Shown in pieces: positions 1 through 11,023 of a DNA stretch of 64,000 bases. The notes beneath the pieces were generated by a model. That model was not told where the DNA came from. It did not search any database and saw nothing but the letters and a program-made list of their open reading frames with translations. How positions within the stretch are numbered: position 1 is the first letter of the stretch; the number at the start of each line of letters is the position of its first letter. The DNA is from Vanessa cardui (lineage: Eukaryota > Arthropoda > Insecta > Lepidoptera > Nymphalidae), in assembly GCF_905220365.1 (NCBI RefSeq), contig NC_061123.1, forward strand, positions 1 to 64,000, written 5' to 3'. A program made the position numbers and the translations under genes.

Positions 1-580
1 TTTGACTGAAATTTGGTATAGAGATGGTCTAGACCCTGAGGACATAGGCTTTTTATTGCGAAAAGGGGGTGGTAAGGGGTTAAAAGGAGGGGTGAAAAGT
101 TGTATGGGATTTCTTAATTTTAAAAGATAAAACCATGAAACTTTATATTTAAGCACTTAATAAGATATAACTTAACATTTGTTCTAGCGTTTTTGAAATT
201 TCGACCTGTGAGGGGATGAAAAAGGGTTGAAAGTTTGTATGAAGTTCGTAATTTTTGAAGATAAAAGCATTTTGTATTTCGGCACTAAATAATAAACAAA
301 AAATCGTTTGTTCTTGCATTGTGAAATTTTTACCTGTGTTTAAATAGGAGTGTGTGGGGGTTTAAATAGGAGTTGAAAGTTTTTTATGGGTGTTCGTCAT
401 TTTTGAGGATAAAACCATGAAACTGGGTACGAAGGTCTCTTAGGGTATGCAGATTTTTTTTATTTTCTACAAATGGAATTCCGGAAATTCGAACGGAACG
501 GAACGGATTCGGCACGGCAACTACGGAGCCAAACTTTTTGTATACAAAATCTTAACCACTTAACATGTACATGACATATA
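1..580. repeat. decayed interspersed-repeat sequence
   Basis: The block is AT-rich with a phrase pattern (does not fit any protein frame) that recurs in short runs at about 1-120, 180-260 and 290-420, such as a ggggtt-aaa-agg motif followed by a tag like aagtttgtatgg. This looks like internally repeated, decayed transposon DNA. The family is inferred from general resemblance to lepidopteran Helitron-type repeats and is not proven. Confidence 0.35.
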
Positions 581-737
581 GAAGGTTTGGGTGTATCAAG
601 TCAAAAAAATTTGGCTTTTGAAGTTAAAGTTCCTTTTAATGAATATTCTGCATCGCCGCCGCTGCCGTCGGTCGTCAGTCGTCGTCGCGCACATTCGCCG
701 AAGTGTGAGAAATATGCGCTACAGAGAATTACGTCTT

Positions 738-912
738 TACATAGTATAAAACAAAGTCGCTTTCTCTGTCGCTATGTCCTTTTGTACGCTTAAATCTTAA
801 AAACTAAGCAACAGATTTTGATGCGGTTTATTCTAATAGATAGAATGATTCGAGAGGAAGGTTTTTGTATATATAATAATTTTAAAATTTTCTAATGTGA
901 TGTCGTAATTTT
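738..912 (+). repeat. partial copy of the 1.2-kb dispersed repeat
   Basis: This stretch matches the middle of the two longer copies near 46.1 and 62.6 kb. Shared words include catagtataaaacaaagtcg, cagattttgatgcggtt and gtgatgtcgtaa in the same order. It is a diverged fragment without coding capacity. Confidence 0.6.
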
Positions 913-1227
913 TTTTTTTTTTTTGCGCTTACATTTTATTCGCTGGCTAAACCCTACTAGATGGATCAAAATAATGTACACAGAATTGTACTCCTCAAAA
1001 ATGTCTATAAAAAAAAAGCCCGTGATGGTATATGTCTATCTGTTAGTCATAACATACAATAACATTTTTTTGTCATTTGTTTTTTACCACAAATATTGGC
1101 TAATTTTCAAAGCGCTTTTAACCTATGCAGCAATGATCCTTATCCATTGAAATACCTTAAATACATTGTTGATTTAATATTGATCTATATGGCCCTCTTC
1201 AGCATATGATCACTACTACTACTATCT

Positions 1228-1812
1228 TCTTTTGTTTTATCAAATCGATTAAACACTGGATATTTGTCAATATTTAAACAATAATTATCGGTCCAAATTT
1301 AAAAATGCCAGACGGAAAAAGAATTTATTTCAATATATTTTTGATATTTTTACCTCAAAAACTAACAAAATCTTTATGATACTAGGCCTGCAGATTATTT
1401 TAAAAACATAACCGTTTTCTCAACTTTTCAAAAATATATAAAAATAAGGAAAATAATTCAAATCAATCGAAATAAAATCAAAAGAAAGGACGCTGACGGA
1501 CATTCGTATTCGAACATGAATTCGTACAAAAGGTCGCTCTTTAATATTGTCACAAAATTAACTAATAATAAAAACCAATGAAAAAAAACTTACTTACTTA
1601 CTAAACTGACATACGTAATACAAATTTAAAATAAAATTTAGAAACAGAAACAGTTCAATAGCTAAGTTATAAAAAATACATTGTGTAATAGAGCCTAAAT
1701 AAAGTATTAATAAGCGAATCCGATAAACTCTCTATAACAGAGCACAGCACACACAGCATGTTCTACAATTAATAATGCAGGATTCTATCCTTACTATTAT
1801 CCTCACGAAGAA
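1228..1812 (+). repeat. copy A of a ~570-bp direct repeat
   Basis: It aligns almost end to end with 5509-6069. Both contain cactggatatttgtcaatat, ggtccaaatttaaaaatgcc, ctgcagattattttaaaaac and ttactattatcctcacgaa in the same order and spacing. No reading frame is preserved. It is either a non-coding transposon or a local duplication. Confidence 0.75.
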
Positions 1813-2691
1813 GTCTCTGAAATTAAAGTCATTTTTTGGAAATTCGTATTCTAATAATTGTATAATCTGTACTTAGCAATCTTCTGCGGGTGATATTGGC
1901 GAAACGAAGTATACAAAAATAAAACGCAGTATTTAAAAAATAATGTGTTTGTATGTTTACCGTCCAGATAATCAGGAACTATTTGACCGATCATTATGAA
2001 AATTGGTATGTATATGTATTTTTTTTTTTTTTTTTTCACGTAGAAAGTTTGTATGCTTTCTCTATCGCCGTAACTCGCCGCCATGTGGCGCTGCGATATA
2101 AAACTTTTACATCGTTCAACATATTGTCATTAAAAAGAGTACGTACAAGTAATTTGAATCAATAAAGTGAGTATTCCATCCGTATCATTAAAATTCACCA
2201 ACAGATGGCCCTTACATGTATTATGCACTTCTTAGCCAATCAACCGATAAGTATAAAAAAATAAATAAAGAAAGAAAATCTTTTCAAAAAGCAAAACTAC
2301 TAACTTAATTTCCGTCATTTGTCAATAAACATAAAATAATAACAACAATTATAAGTATATTTTTAAGACAAGAAGAATTATAAATTATATATGAGAAGCA
2401 GTGATTAGCTATTTTGCTTATAAGAAATTGAATTATAATCATAATTGATAAGTACACTCATAACTCCAAGAACAATTAATTTATAAAGATATTAATCTGG
2501 AGCTACACTCTTCACATTATTTACAATGACACCGAAGAAACAAATATTGGAACGTCGACGAGAAACGCGCAGCGTTATACAACCAAAAAAGATACTGAAA
2601 CACCACGCTAACACATTTTCATAAAAATACCACGACTAATTGAGAAATCGTCGTTTAAATGAGGATCATGGTTCATGAAATTTTTATTTAG
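1813..2691. other. AT-rich sequence, nothing identified
   Basis: It holds poly-T runs and short frames of under 80 codons on both strands that overlap each other. I see no splice-bounded exon, no RNA gene and no terminal repeat. Confidence 0.4.
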
Positions 2692-3036
2692 AAATTTTAT
2701 AATTGGCCTGAAGAAGAAACAACAAATGATTTTAAAGTCAATATTAATGCATATAGAAAGCCACTGAATGAACATGAAAGGCGCTTTCATGCTCCCATGG
2801 CTCCTGAAGTCGCAGCTGTAATTTTCGGAACAAATTACAAACTAGTTATTGTTCTCATTGAGCGACACAAAACCAAGCAAGGTGTTGTTGAAATACATCG
2901 ATCGTATGACGATTATTACGATTATCCAATTCTGTTTCTGCGAGCAGAAGATGGATATCATCTCGGACTAATGTCACGACAGGCTCTGAGACATCAAAGA
3001 GAGTTAGTTGTATGGATTACTATGCGTATCGTATAA
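2692..3036 (+). pseudogene. Helitron Rep/helicase fragment
   Basis: One open frame of about 115 codons runs through an internal Met at 2797 to a stop after 3036. It reads NEHERRFHAPMAPEVAAVI, then VVEIHRSYDDYYDYPILF and EDGYHLGL. This arrangement (E-H-x-R-R-F-x-A-P, then a possible V-A-x-V-I, then a H-x-S-Y-D-x-x-x-Y-P-x-x-F-P/L-x-x-E-D-G-Y-H block) is the conserved segment just before the Rep domain of Helitron transposases. Everything up- and downstream, including the Rep HUH motif and the helicase, is missing, so this is a dead fragment. It is not the missing first exon of the receptor downstream. Confidence 0.75.
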
Positions 3037-3179
3037 TGATTAGAGATAATCAAACTAACCATATTCTGAAGTGTCGTAAACTGTTTAAAAAATTCGTTAT
3101 TAATATGTAAACTAAGAGAACGAAATAATAAAATACATTCGATACAACAAATCAAAACTTCAAACTGAGAGTACTTGAT

Positions 3180-3400
3180 GTTGACCCCCCAGTGTGTAGG
3201 CCCAGTAGTTAGAAGGCGTGCATTTTAACCAATTATTGCGGGTTCAAACACAGGTAAGCACCACTGAATATTCATGCTCGACGGTGAAGGAAAACAACGT
3301 AAGAAACACATGCAGGTCATGTGTCTAATTTCACCGAAATTCTATCAAATTTGTGTTCCACCAACCCGCATTCGAACAGCGCGTAACATGACTTACATTT
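3180..3400 (+). repeat. SINE or RTE-type 3' end remnant
   Basis: It contains the phrases gtgtgtaggcccagtagtta, gcgggttcaaac, gctcgacggtgaaggaaaac and ccaccaacccgcattcgaac. The order matches a very common lepidopteran short repeat. The gcgggttcaaac word resembles a tRNA-type B box. The copy is diverged and non-coding. A related tail lies at 53408-53515. Confidence 0.55.
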
Positions 3401-4540
3401 TATTTTCGATACAGTTCTCTCCGATATCGTGTTATATTGAAAAAAAAGCATCGATATATCGAAAATCCGATATTAAAAAAAAGATCATCAACAACAGTAG
3501 TTTTTTTATAATGCTAAACTAATTATTGTTAGCGAAAATTATTAAGTCTACTTATCCATATATAGGCTTTTTGAAATGCACGATCATACCATTTCAAATA
3601 CCCAATAACGGGATTTGGATATTTCATGAACGGGCTTGCTGAATTGGGTACGAAAAAATTGACATTATTTTGGACAAAACGCTCCGTTTGTAATTATTAG
3701 TGCGTGCTAAAAGCGTATTTTTTAGTTGAATAAACTATTCAATCATTATACTATGTACGGATAAGGAAGCCTTTTTGTGTTGTCCAAATTCGATTATATC
3801 TGTCTTGTGGATACACGTAGCACACAGTACTATTAACTTATATTCTCTTATAAATTGAAATAACTAAATACTTAGACCTCGATTGTTACAATACTGTTTG
3901 ATTGATTGTTAATACCTATAATTATAGGGGTCGACAGTAGTTGAGTGTACTTAATATTTAAACAGCGCCAAGTAACGAGGCGGAGTCAAGGTTCGGGGAC
4001 TTGTAACCGGTAATTAAACTGTTAACCGACTCAACGCAGCATGTAATTAGCATGAAGAGTTGTCTGTGAGGGACGGTAATTAGCTCGCACTCGTGGTGGG
4101 ACAAAGCCGGCCGGTTACTGTGTTCTTAGCGACGGCCGAGATAACTACTTCGCTGCTGCACTTGACCGCAAATATATGAAATAATGTAATTTAGAATATT
4201 TATTTTATTATGATCTTTAGAGTGTTTCTTCATATTAAATTAACGCAATAGTTGAAAGATAAAACAAATATGACCAGATTCGAAATATACCAAATTATTT
4301 ATATCTTATATCAAATATCGATATGCCGTGCAATGCCAAGTATGCACTATATTGGCATAATTATTTAAACAGTAATGGCATCCAATTCTTATGCAGGAAC
4401 TAAATTCCTAGACTACAATGTAAAGAGTTCTTCTTTCATTCTTAAAGTTGATTCGTTTCTTATTTTTGATAGCGTGCATACTTACGAGGTCCGAGGATTT
4501 AAAGTATAACTGAATTATATTAGTATATGTAATTATTACT
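3401..4540. other. upstream region of the odorant receptor
   Basis: It is mostly AT-rich. A block of higher GC at about 3960-4165 contains several ttaattag/taattag words and could be regulatory, since it lies 400-600 bases before the first recognised receptor exon. I could not find a convincing first exon with an ATG followed by a donor of the needed phase. Confidence 0.3.
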
Positions 4541-4562
4541 ATTAAGGTCGGCTTCCTGGCAG

Positions 4563-4848
4563 TGCGTCGCCGTCCACACGGCGCTGCTGCAGAGCGCGGG
4601 GTACATGCGGTGGCGCTCGGGAGGCGCGGCCGCCGTGCGCGTCCACGCCGCATACCGCGTCGTCGTGCTCGCCGTCACCTCGGTCTATCTGCTGCAGGAG
4701 TGCGTCTACGCCTACCAGGAGCGCAACGACATGACGAAGCTCTCACGAGTCATGTTCCTCCTGCTTTGTCACATCACCTCCATTGCTAAACAGATCGTAT
4801 TCCATACTGACGCGGATCGCATCCACGACATGATACAAAGTTTAAATG
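4563..4848 (+). CDS. Or: odorant receptor exon 1 (first recognised)
   Basis: Begins after a cttcctggcag acceptor in the frame VAVHTALLQSAGYMRW and ends at ATG|GTACGT, phase 1. An alternative start is the acceptor attaag at 4546. The frame has no in-frame ATG between the upstream stop at 4530 and Met 4605. Either a small upstream exon supplies the start, or translation begins at 4605, which would trim the N-terminus more than usual. Confidence 0.8.
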
Positions 4849-7411
4849 GTACGTTTCGAAGTTGACATCAGACCAGTACTAATTGCGAAAGTTTAGACGA
4901 AAATTACTTATATCTTTGAATAAGATTGAAATACAAGTAACCCAACTTCTTATTTCGTTTGTTCTTGCTGGGAAACCATCGGTTGGCCCTCGAGATCCCA
5001 TCTACAACGCGTCGAGTGGGTACGCGCAGACGCTGCTGCAGCGCACGGCGCGCGGCGCTCGGCTGCTGCTGGGCGCGTACACGGGCTGTGCCGTGCTCAC
5101 GTGCATGCTCTGGTTGTTGTTTCTCGTGATGCATCGCATCGCCGGTCGATCGGTCGAGTTTCCATTTTGGACAGGCTTCCAAACAGATAGACCTATCGTG
5201 TGAGTCGTTTCTTTGTACTGTTTTACTGTTATACTGGACTTTCCCCTATATATATATATATATATATATATAGGTGAACGTCCAGTTTGAGGAGAAAGTA
5301 ATTGTTTTATATACAGGGCTATTGGTAACTCGACGTATATCCATTAGGAGGTGATAGGGGTGACTATTTGCATTAATTTTAACCCCCATATGCATAATCC
5401 AAAAGTCATCCATTTTTGAGTTATCACGTTTTTTAGCTTTTTTCAAAATTTGTCAAAAGTGCAACTTCAAAAATTTATTTAAAAAAAGTATCATTTAAAA
5501 TCTATTTTTTTCTTTTGTTTTATAAAACGATTAAACACTGGATATTTGTCAATATTTAAACAATAATTATTGGTCCAAATTTAAAAATGCCAGAAGGAAA
5601 ATGATATTTTTTCAATTATTTTAGATTTTTTCCTCAAAAATGCCTTAAAAACTAAAAAAAATCATTATGAAACTTGACCTGCAGATTATTTTAAAAACAT
5701 AAACGTTTCCTTAGCTTTTTAAAAATGTACAAAAATAAGGAAATTATTTAAAATCAATCGAAACAAAATAACCAGAAAGGACGTTGGTGGAAATTCGTAG
5801 TCGAACATGAACGAATTCGTACTAAACGTCGCTCTTTAAAATTCTCACAAAATTAACTAAAAATAAGAACCAATGAAAAAAACCTTACTTACTTTTTAAA
5901 CTGACAAGTTCAATAGCTAAGTTATAAAAAAGACATTTTGTAATATAGCCTAAATAAAGTATTAATAAGCGAATCCGAGAAACTCTCTATAACAGAGCAC
6001 AGCACACAAAGCATGTTCTACAATAAATAATGCAGTATTCTTTCCTTACTATTATCCTCACGAAAAAGTCATATAATAACAATAAAATTATTTATGCCAC
6101 ATACTTCAATTTCGTGAACAATAAACAAGAAGTAAACAGGTTTGAGACGAAATATTCAATGCGCAGGTTGTCTGATCCCTTGCAGGTTTGTGCTGGTGCT
6201 GCTGTACTCGTTTTACGTGACGACGTTGGTCGGTATCGCCAACACGACAATGGACGCATTGATGGCGACTATTCTGTACCAATGCCAGACTCAATTAACA
6301 ATTCTTAGGTATGCGAGAGTAAACTTATCATCATCCAGCGTCGCTTTAAGTAAATTGTACTATGATTTGTTTTTAGGAATGATTTTCAGTCGTTACCCGA
6401 AGCGGCCAAACAAGTGAGCGACAGAACGGGAGAAAGTTACGAAGCCGTTCTCATGTATTTGTTGGTGAAGTGCTTCAACCACTACAAGCGAGTAACGGAG
6501 TTAGTAATTCAAGAAGAAAAACGTTTTAAGTGCTAATAATGTTGTCAATACTCATGATCACACGTTCGCAGGACTGCGAGACTACTTCAAGACATCACTG
6601 GCGTAACTATATTAGTGCAGTTTGGCATCGGGGGCTGGATCCTTTGCATGGCGGCTTATAAACTTGTCAGTGTAAGTCAATTCTTTTTTTAATATAATGA
6701 ATTTTATTGACTTTGTAAAATATTATCGTCACTTTAAAACATATTCCAAAAACAAATTCAGAACGTGATTCTATATTCGTAAGTAAATCCGATTTCCATT
6801 GACAGTCACTAGCTAAGCATTGTACACATTTCCAGCTAAACATTCTGAGCATAGAGTTCACTTCGATGACTCTCTTCATCCTCTGCATTCTCACGGAGCT
6901 CTTCCTGTACTGCTACTACGGGAACGAGCTCACAGTGGAGGTGAGGCGCACGCTCCGCCGCGCTCGGCGTCGGCGACACAGAACAGGAGAGTAACTGTCG
7001 CTTGTCGTTTGTCGTAAGCAGAGCGACCGCATCGCGTGCTCGGTGTACTCGATGCAGTGGGTGCACACGCCGCACCGCTTCCGCCGCGCGCTGGTGCTGC
7101 TGATGCAGTTCATGCGCCGGCCGCTGCGGCCCGCCGCCGGCCGCGTCATACCGCTCTCTCTGGACACTTTCGTCAAGGTACTCGATACGTCGAACTGGAT
7201 ATCGTTTGCCCGCAGAGCAATATCTAAAATGAGTTGGCGAATAAGTGATTTATATTCACTTAGTAAATATCATGAAGCAAAGCAAAAAAAAATTAAATGT
7301 ATATGTCGTCATAATAATTGATCGTGATTTGTACTGCTATACACTTCTTTTTTGCAGATTCTTAAATCTTCTTATACGTTCTACGCTGTCCTTCGACAAA
7401 CTAACAAGTAA
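4563..7411 (+). CDS. Or: odorant receptor (7tm_6), eight exons
   Basis: This is a seven-transmembrane insect odorant receptor. Such receptors sit in the dendrite membrane of olfactory neurons and form odour-gated cation channels with the co-receptor Orco. Exons: 4563-4848, 4995-5199, 6186-6308, 6377-6499, 6572-6671, 6836-6940, 7022-7177, 7358-7411. All junctions have AG acceptors and GT donors in matching phases, and sum to 383 residues plus stop. Family signs are VEFPFWTGFQTDRPIV before the exon 2/3 junction, the hydrophobic helices, LCILTELFLYCYYGNEL near the sixth helix, and the C-terminal ILKSSYTFYAVLRQTNK, which is the typical last short exon. Length fits the usual ~400 residues if 15-20 N-terminal residues are encoded upstream. 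The odorant specificity cannot be told. An AATAAA signal lies at 7475. Confidence 0.93.
4995..5199 (+). CDS. Or: odorant receptor exon 2
   Basis: Acceptor ccctcgag, donor ATCGT|GTGAGT, phase 1 in and phase 2 out. It encodes DPIYNASSGYAQ, a helix GAYTGCAVLTCMLWLLFLVM and VEFPFWTGFQTDRPI. Confidence 0.88.
5249..5275. repeat. (TA)n microsatellite
   Basis: About 13 TA units, in receptor intron 2. Confidence 0.95.
5509..6069 (+). repeat. copy B of a ~570-bp direct repeat, inside receptor intron 2
   Basis: It aligns with 1228-1812 (see that entry). It fills most of the 986-base intron between receptor exons 2 and 3 and carries no coding frame. A short (TA)n run at 5249-5275 lies just before it. 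Confidence 0.75.
6186..6308 (+). CDS. Or: odorant receptor exon 3
   Basis: Acceptor cccttgcag, donor CTTAG|GTATGC, phase 2 both ends. Encodes the helix FVLVLLYSFYVTTLVGIA followed by DALMATILYQCQTQLTIL. Confidence 0.93.
   Translation, partial: VCAGAAVLVLRDDVGRYRQHDNGRIDGDYSVPMPDSINNS
6377..6499 (+). CDS. Or: odorant receptor exon 4
   Basis: Acceptor tttttag, donor CGGA|GTTAGT, phase 2 both ends. Encodes the cytosolic-type loop NDFQSLPEAAKQVSDRTG and LVKCFNHYKRVTE, typical of the receptor's third intracellular region. Confidence 0.92.
6572..6671 (+). CDS. Or: odorant receptor exon 5
   Basis: Acceptor ttcgcag, donor CAGT|GTAAGT, ends in phase 0. Encodes LLQDITGVTILVQFGIGGWI and CMAAYKLVS. 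Confidence 0.92.
6836..6940 (+). CDS. Or: odorant receptor exon 6
   Basis: Acceptor tttccag, donor GGAG|GTGAGG, 35 codons in phase 0. Encodes the sixth helix and LFLYCYYGNELTVE, a family hallmark. Confidence 0.94.
7022..7177 (+). CDS. Or: odorant receptor exon 7
   Basis: Acceptor gtaagcag, donor CAAG|GTACTC, 52 codons. Encodes SDRIACSVYSMQWVHTPHRF, the usual S-x-x-I-x-x-x-x-Y-x-x-x-W block, then VIPLSLDTFVK. Confidence 0.94.
7358..7411 (+). CDS. Or: odorant receptor exon 8 (last)
   Basis: Acceptor cttttttgcag, then ILKSSYTFYAVLRQTNK and TAA. A short last exon of this kind is a hallmark of insect odorant receptor genes. Confidence 0.95.
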   Translation: MLKSSYTFYAVLRQTNK

Positions 7412-7474
7412 AACAAGAGAAAAGCTCGCAACAATAATCATTCGTGATGTAGATTGCTAACAATTAAATTATTT

Positions 7475-7480
7475 AATAAA
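7475..7480 (+). terminator. polyadenylation signal of the odorant receptor
   Basis: AATAAA lies 64 bases after the receptor stop codon. Confidence 0.6.
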
Positions 7481-8609
7481 TTTACTGTCGCATTAATGTG
7501 CCTCTTATAATTTTGTTGTCATTGATCTTGAACTTTCTTAATATTTCTGATACTCTTATTGAATAACAATTTAATAGTTTTTATAAGTTGTGTTTATGAA
7601 ATTATATAAATATTCTATTTAAATAAGCTGTAAATAAATCATGTTGATGGAGATAAGACAGACTAGACACATTAAATTCGAGCGTGTGAGGTCAGTGTGA
7701 GAATAATAATAATTATTTGTGTACTTATGTCGAATAAGTTGAGAGGCGCTCGCGTGTTGTTACTTAAACTGATCCATTACAAATGTACGAGAATCTAGAT
7801 GATGAATTGAAATGAATGTACAACGCAATCCAAAATATTCCATATCTGTGCGGAACGTTGGACGCTGACGAGCGTTTGTGTCAGAGAGAACATAAGACGG
7901 CTCGACCGCGGAGTGCCGGCTGGCCGAGGCGCTCCAAAGCCCGGATGCTAACGACGGCTCCTTACAAAAATTCAATCTAAAGCGAGCCGCTCTCATTTCA
8001 ATTTAATATGAATATAATTTTCATTCATTTGCATTTCATTCAGTCGCGCGGCCCGCTTATTTATTTACATTCATCGTCGGAGCGGCTCGCCCCGTCCGGC
8101 ACTACAATTAAATATTTCAAAAGAGATACTACTTGGAGCGTTGCCTCCGAACTTGCAGACTGTTTATGCGATGGCTGCGATGGCTTTTGTTTGTGGTACA
8201 TTTTATTTGGGAACATCAGTTTAGTTTCATGAGCATGTTGTTAGTCGTTTAGACTGGATTAAAATAATTCGAAATATGCAAATCTTTTTTATATCTTCGG
8301 ACGTCTGACTGTATTAACGACTGTAGACCGTTTTCCCTCGCAGTCGATCTCCTCGTGTCTCAAGAATTCTGTTTAATGTCGTTAACCCTCTGCCACTTCT
8401 CGGCATATTTACAATAATACAAAACCTGACAGCTAAATACATTAACCCTTTGGGACGTTCCGGTCCCAAAACTATTAACCTCTGTCAAATGAAGTTTATG
8501 CTGGCCGATGACTGTTTGCAGAAATTTACGAGTTGATTATTTCGTGTTGTTTTTAAAAATACTTAGAGTGGAATATAATGCCTAATAGTGGAGGGATAAA
8601 ATAAGTAAT
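7481..8609. other. intergenic, nothing identified
   Basis: Short overlapping frames only. A patch at 7860-8100 has moderate GC but stops in all frames within about 75 codons. Confidence 0.4.
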
Positions 8610-8801
8610 AAAATTACTACGCAATACTTAGAAGCATTTTCTACTCGAGCTTCGGGTTGATGTTGTCATCGCTCGGAACAAGGTACTTAACAAAAGGTCC
8701 TAGAGATGAAGGCGATATGTGGTTACCGTACGGGGCCGCGGACGGCGCCTACGTTTCTCGCAGTAGATACACTCTGAGATCTTCCATACGAGGTGCTCGC
8801 G
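8610..8801 (+). other. exon-like open block of unknown function
   Basis: One frame stays open from after a TAA near 8610 through 8801. It contains GTRYLTKGPRDEGDMW and YVSRSRYTLRSSIRGAR, and ends at a strong donor CGCG|GTAAGT. Two downstream acceptors, ccgtgcag and agtacag, both continue it in phase for 20-25 codons before a stop, and AATAAA follows at about 9002. Codon choice is GC-richer than the flanks. I do not recognise the protein; it could be a small secreted product, a lineage-specific gene, or chance. Confidence 0.3.
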
Positions 8802-9011
8802 GTAAGTACTAGTTTCATATGTAAACCAGGATGATTGGCGACCGTGCAGAGTCCGGGATTATGGGGCTTGATTTGCCCCAAATCCGCTTTAGCTCGACGA
8901 CGAGAACTGGACCAGTACAGGAGTCCTAGCGACAGTGGAAGAGATTTGCCTTCGTATGTCTCTAGGTGACGAGAAGAGGTTGAACTTAATATTTGTAAAA
9001 TAATAAAATAA

Positions 9012-9748
9012 AGAACTAAGTAGAGTATAAATAGCGGCTTGGAGTTTGGAAGGGCGTGGATGCGTAAGTAATGTCCGTACTTACCCGTCCACAGAAGTCA
9101 CTACAGCGACGGTCAGTCCTCGCTCGGGTCGTATTGCATTACAGTATAAAAACAATTATGTATTTATCAAAATATACGAGGTAGTGAGTAACATATAAAA
9201 ATAGGGTTTAATTAATCAAGTACAAGATGCAATAAATAAGATTATTTTAAAACAAGGACTGCCTGAGAAAAGTTTGTAACACACTTTTATAAAACAATAT
9301 TATGAAGGGAGTTGCGCACGGCCGCGTCCGGCGCAGCGCCGCCGCGATAGCGTCGCGCCGCTCAAACTTCTAAATATTGTCTGTTTTCACCTGCAGCGAG
9401 GTTTTATCTCTTGAATAAAATGTTGTTCGTGCAACATTGCTTTGACGTACACGCGGCTTGAACGTACGCCTGATAGCAGCGAGACTTGATGTTGCCTCGT
9501 TATATGCCTGATATACGAGAACATTGTTAACAGCTATATAAGTTTCCTGCTGGCAGATAACTTTCTAGGAGACTTAGAACATTATCTGCATGTCAATCAA
9601 ACGTATTTTTAAGTAATGATCGCAATTCCGTACTACAATTTCCGTTTTAGCTTATTTTATTAGGATTGAATTCGTCCAGACAATACGAAAAAATACTTAT
9701 CTTATCGTATCTAAACCTAAGCAATCACCTAAATCATAATATTGTAAG
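9012..9748. other. intergenic, nothing identified
   Basis: A GC-rich patch at 9320-9365 (gcggcgcagcgccgccgcg) stands out, but no frame or splice site pair supports an exon. Confidence 0.4.
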
Positions 9749-10050
9749 GATCAGAAGTGGTTAAAGATTAAAAAAAAATAACAAATATGACAAACACTAT
9801 ATTTCTATTTCTTACAATTTATTTTAAGGAAACAAAATGTCAATCAACACTTTAACAAAAACACACAGCAATTCGATAATAGAAATAAACGTAAACAAGA
9901 GAGTAATTGAAGGGCTCACGTGACCAGCGTTCCGACCTCTCGGACTGTCGACAAGGAAATGTTCCTACAAACATCTGTTACCGCTCTTTTATAAGATTCG
10001 GGTAGCAGCAAAAAAATTGTTTGTCCGATTTTATAGAAGCTTAGCTTATA
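9749..10050 (-). repeat. 3' LTR of the Gypsy element
   Basis: 302 bases, apparently identical to 15550-15851. On the minus strand it carries AATAAA (plus 9818-9823), a possible 3'-end processing signal. Confidence 0.92.
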
Positions 10051-11023
10051 CGGCCTCTCCTGACTGTAGGTCGCCCTCGACCGTAGTGCTACAGCCAGCA
10101 ACCTCGGTATTTGATGTTCCTGCCTTCAGATTTTCATCCACGGGTAGTTCGGATGAAGTATCGACCGAACTCGCCTGGTTGGAGTTTTCATTTTCGCCTA
10201 AAAACAGAATTAAAGAATTAGAACTAATTGCTCAGAGAGTGCATCATTTCCATTCAATCTCGAGTATGCCCCTTTCACACAACAGTCACTTAATTCATTC
10301 GTCACTCACTAAACCTCTGACATTACTAAGCTTTCATACATCACAACCTATAGAGACGTCTCTCTTTTTGCACTTAAAATTTGGTGTATTCAAATGTTCT
10401 AATACATGGCTGGGATCTGGATTTGTTGCAGAAAATTGCCACCTGCAACAGTGTCGCAAACAACGCGACTGCCCGCCTAGCAAACATGCTACGGGCCCCT
10501 GGCGACTTGACAATACAATTGCCAACGCCAATGCGACTTGACAACAATATGTCAACGCATGAGGCGACTCGACACCAAAGCGGTCGACGCCAGTGCGACT
10601 CGAGAATGATAATACTCGACGCACAAGGCGACTTGACATGTGTAGACGTTTACCAACGACTTTGTAAACACAGTCAACGCCATAGTACGCTGGTTAATAA
10701 AAACCAGAACTCGTGGACGCCTTGATTAGCAAAACCAACGCCCGAGGACGCCTTGGTTAACAGAACCAACGCCCGAGGATGCCGTGATGAGGAAGACTGT
10801 ATTAGCTTCCTTATCAGACCATCTGCATCTGTGACTCATAAGCAAACTTAATGATGTGTTTCATTGCTCATCTAAATCAAAAATATTTAAACAAAATGTG
10901 TTTGAGCGACGGATTTGATTATTTTAATTGTTTAATTACTTTTTTTTTTTTTTTTGTTTCTTATTTTAACTTTTGATTGAGACGAGCAAATCCACGAAAT
11001 TACGAATCATTAAGGACAGGGTA
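10051..11023 (-). repeat. Gypsy 3' untranslated region with degenerate tandem repeats
   Basis: Between the Gag-Pol stop and the 3' LTR there is no env-like frame. At about 10495-10795 the sequence is built from diverged units of roughly 45-60 bases: gcgact(t/c)gacaa...caacgc in the first half, then gttaa-aaaaccaacgcccgaggacgcc in the second half. A short purine tract next to the LTR (aggagagg on the minus strand, plus 10053-10060) may be the polypurine tract. Confidence 0.65.

Noticed and set aside
5249..5275. Regulatory role for the TA run
   Set aside because: Plain microsatellite; same for 47703-47744.
10017..10541. 174-codon plus-strand frame next to the left LTR
   Set aside because: It starts inside the LTR and runs antisense through the Gypsy 3' region with degenerate repeats; no domain.
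10051..11023. Envelope gene of an errantivirus
   Set aside because: No long frame with signal peptide or membrane segment exists between the Gag-Pol stop and the LTR.
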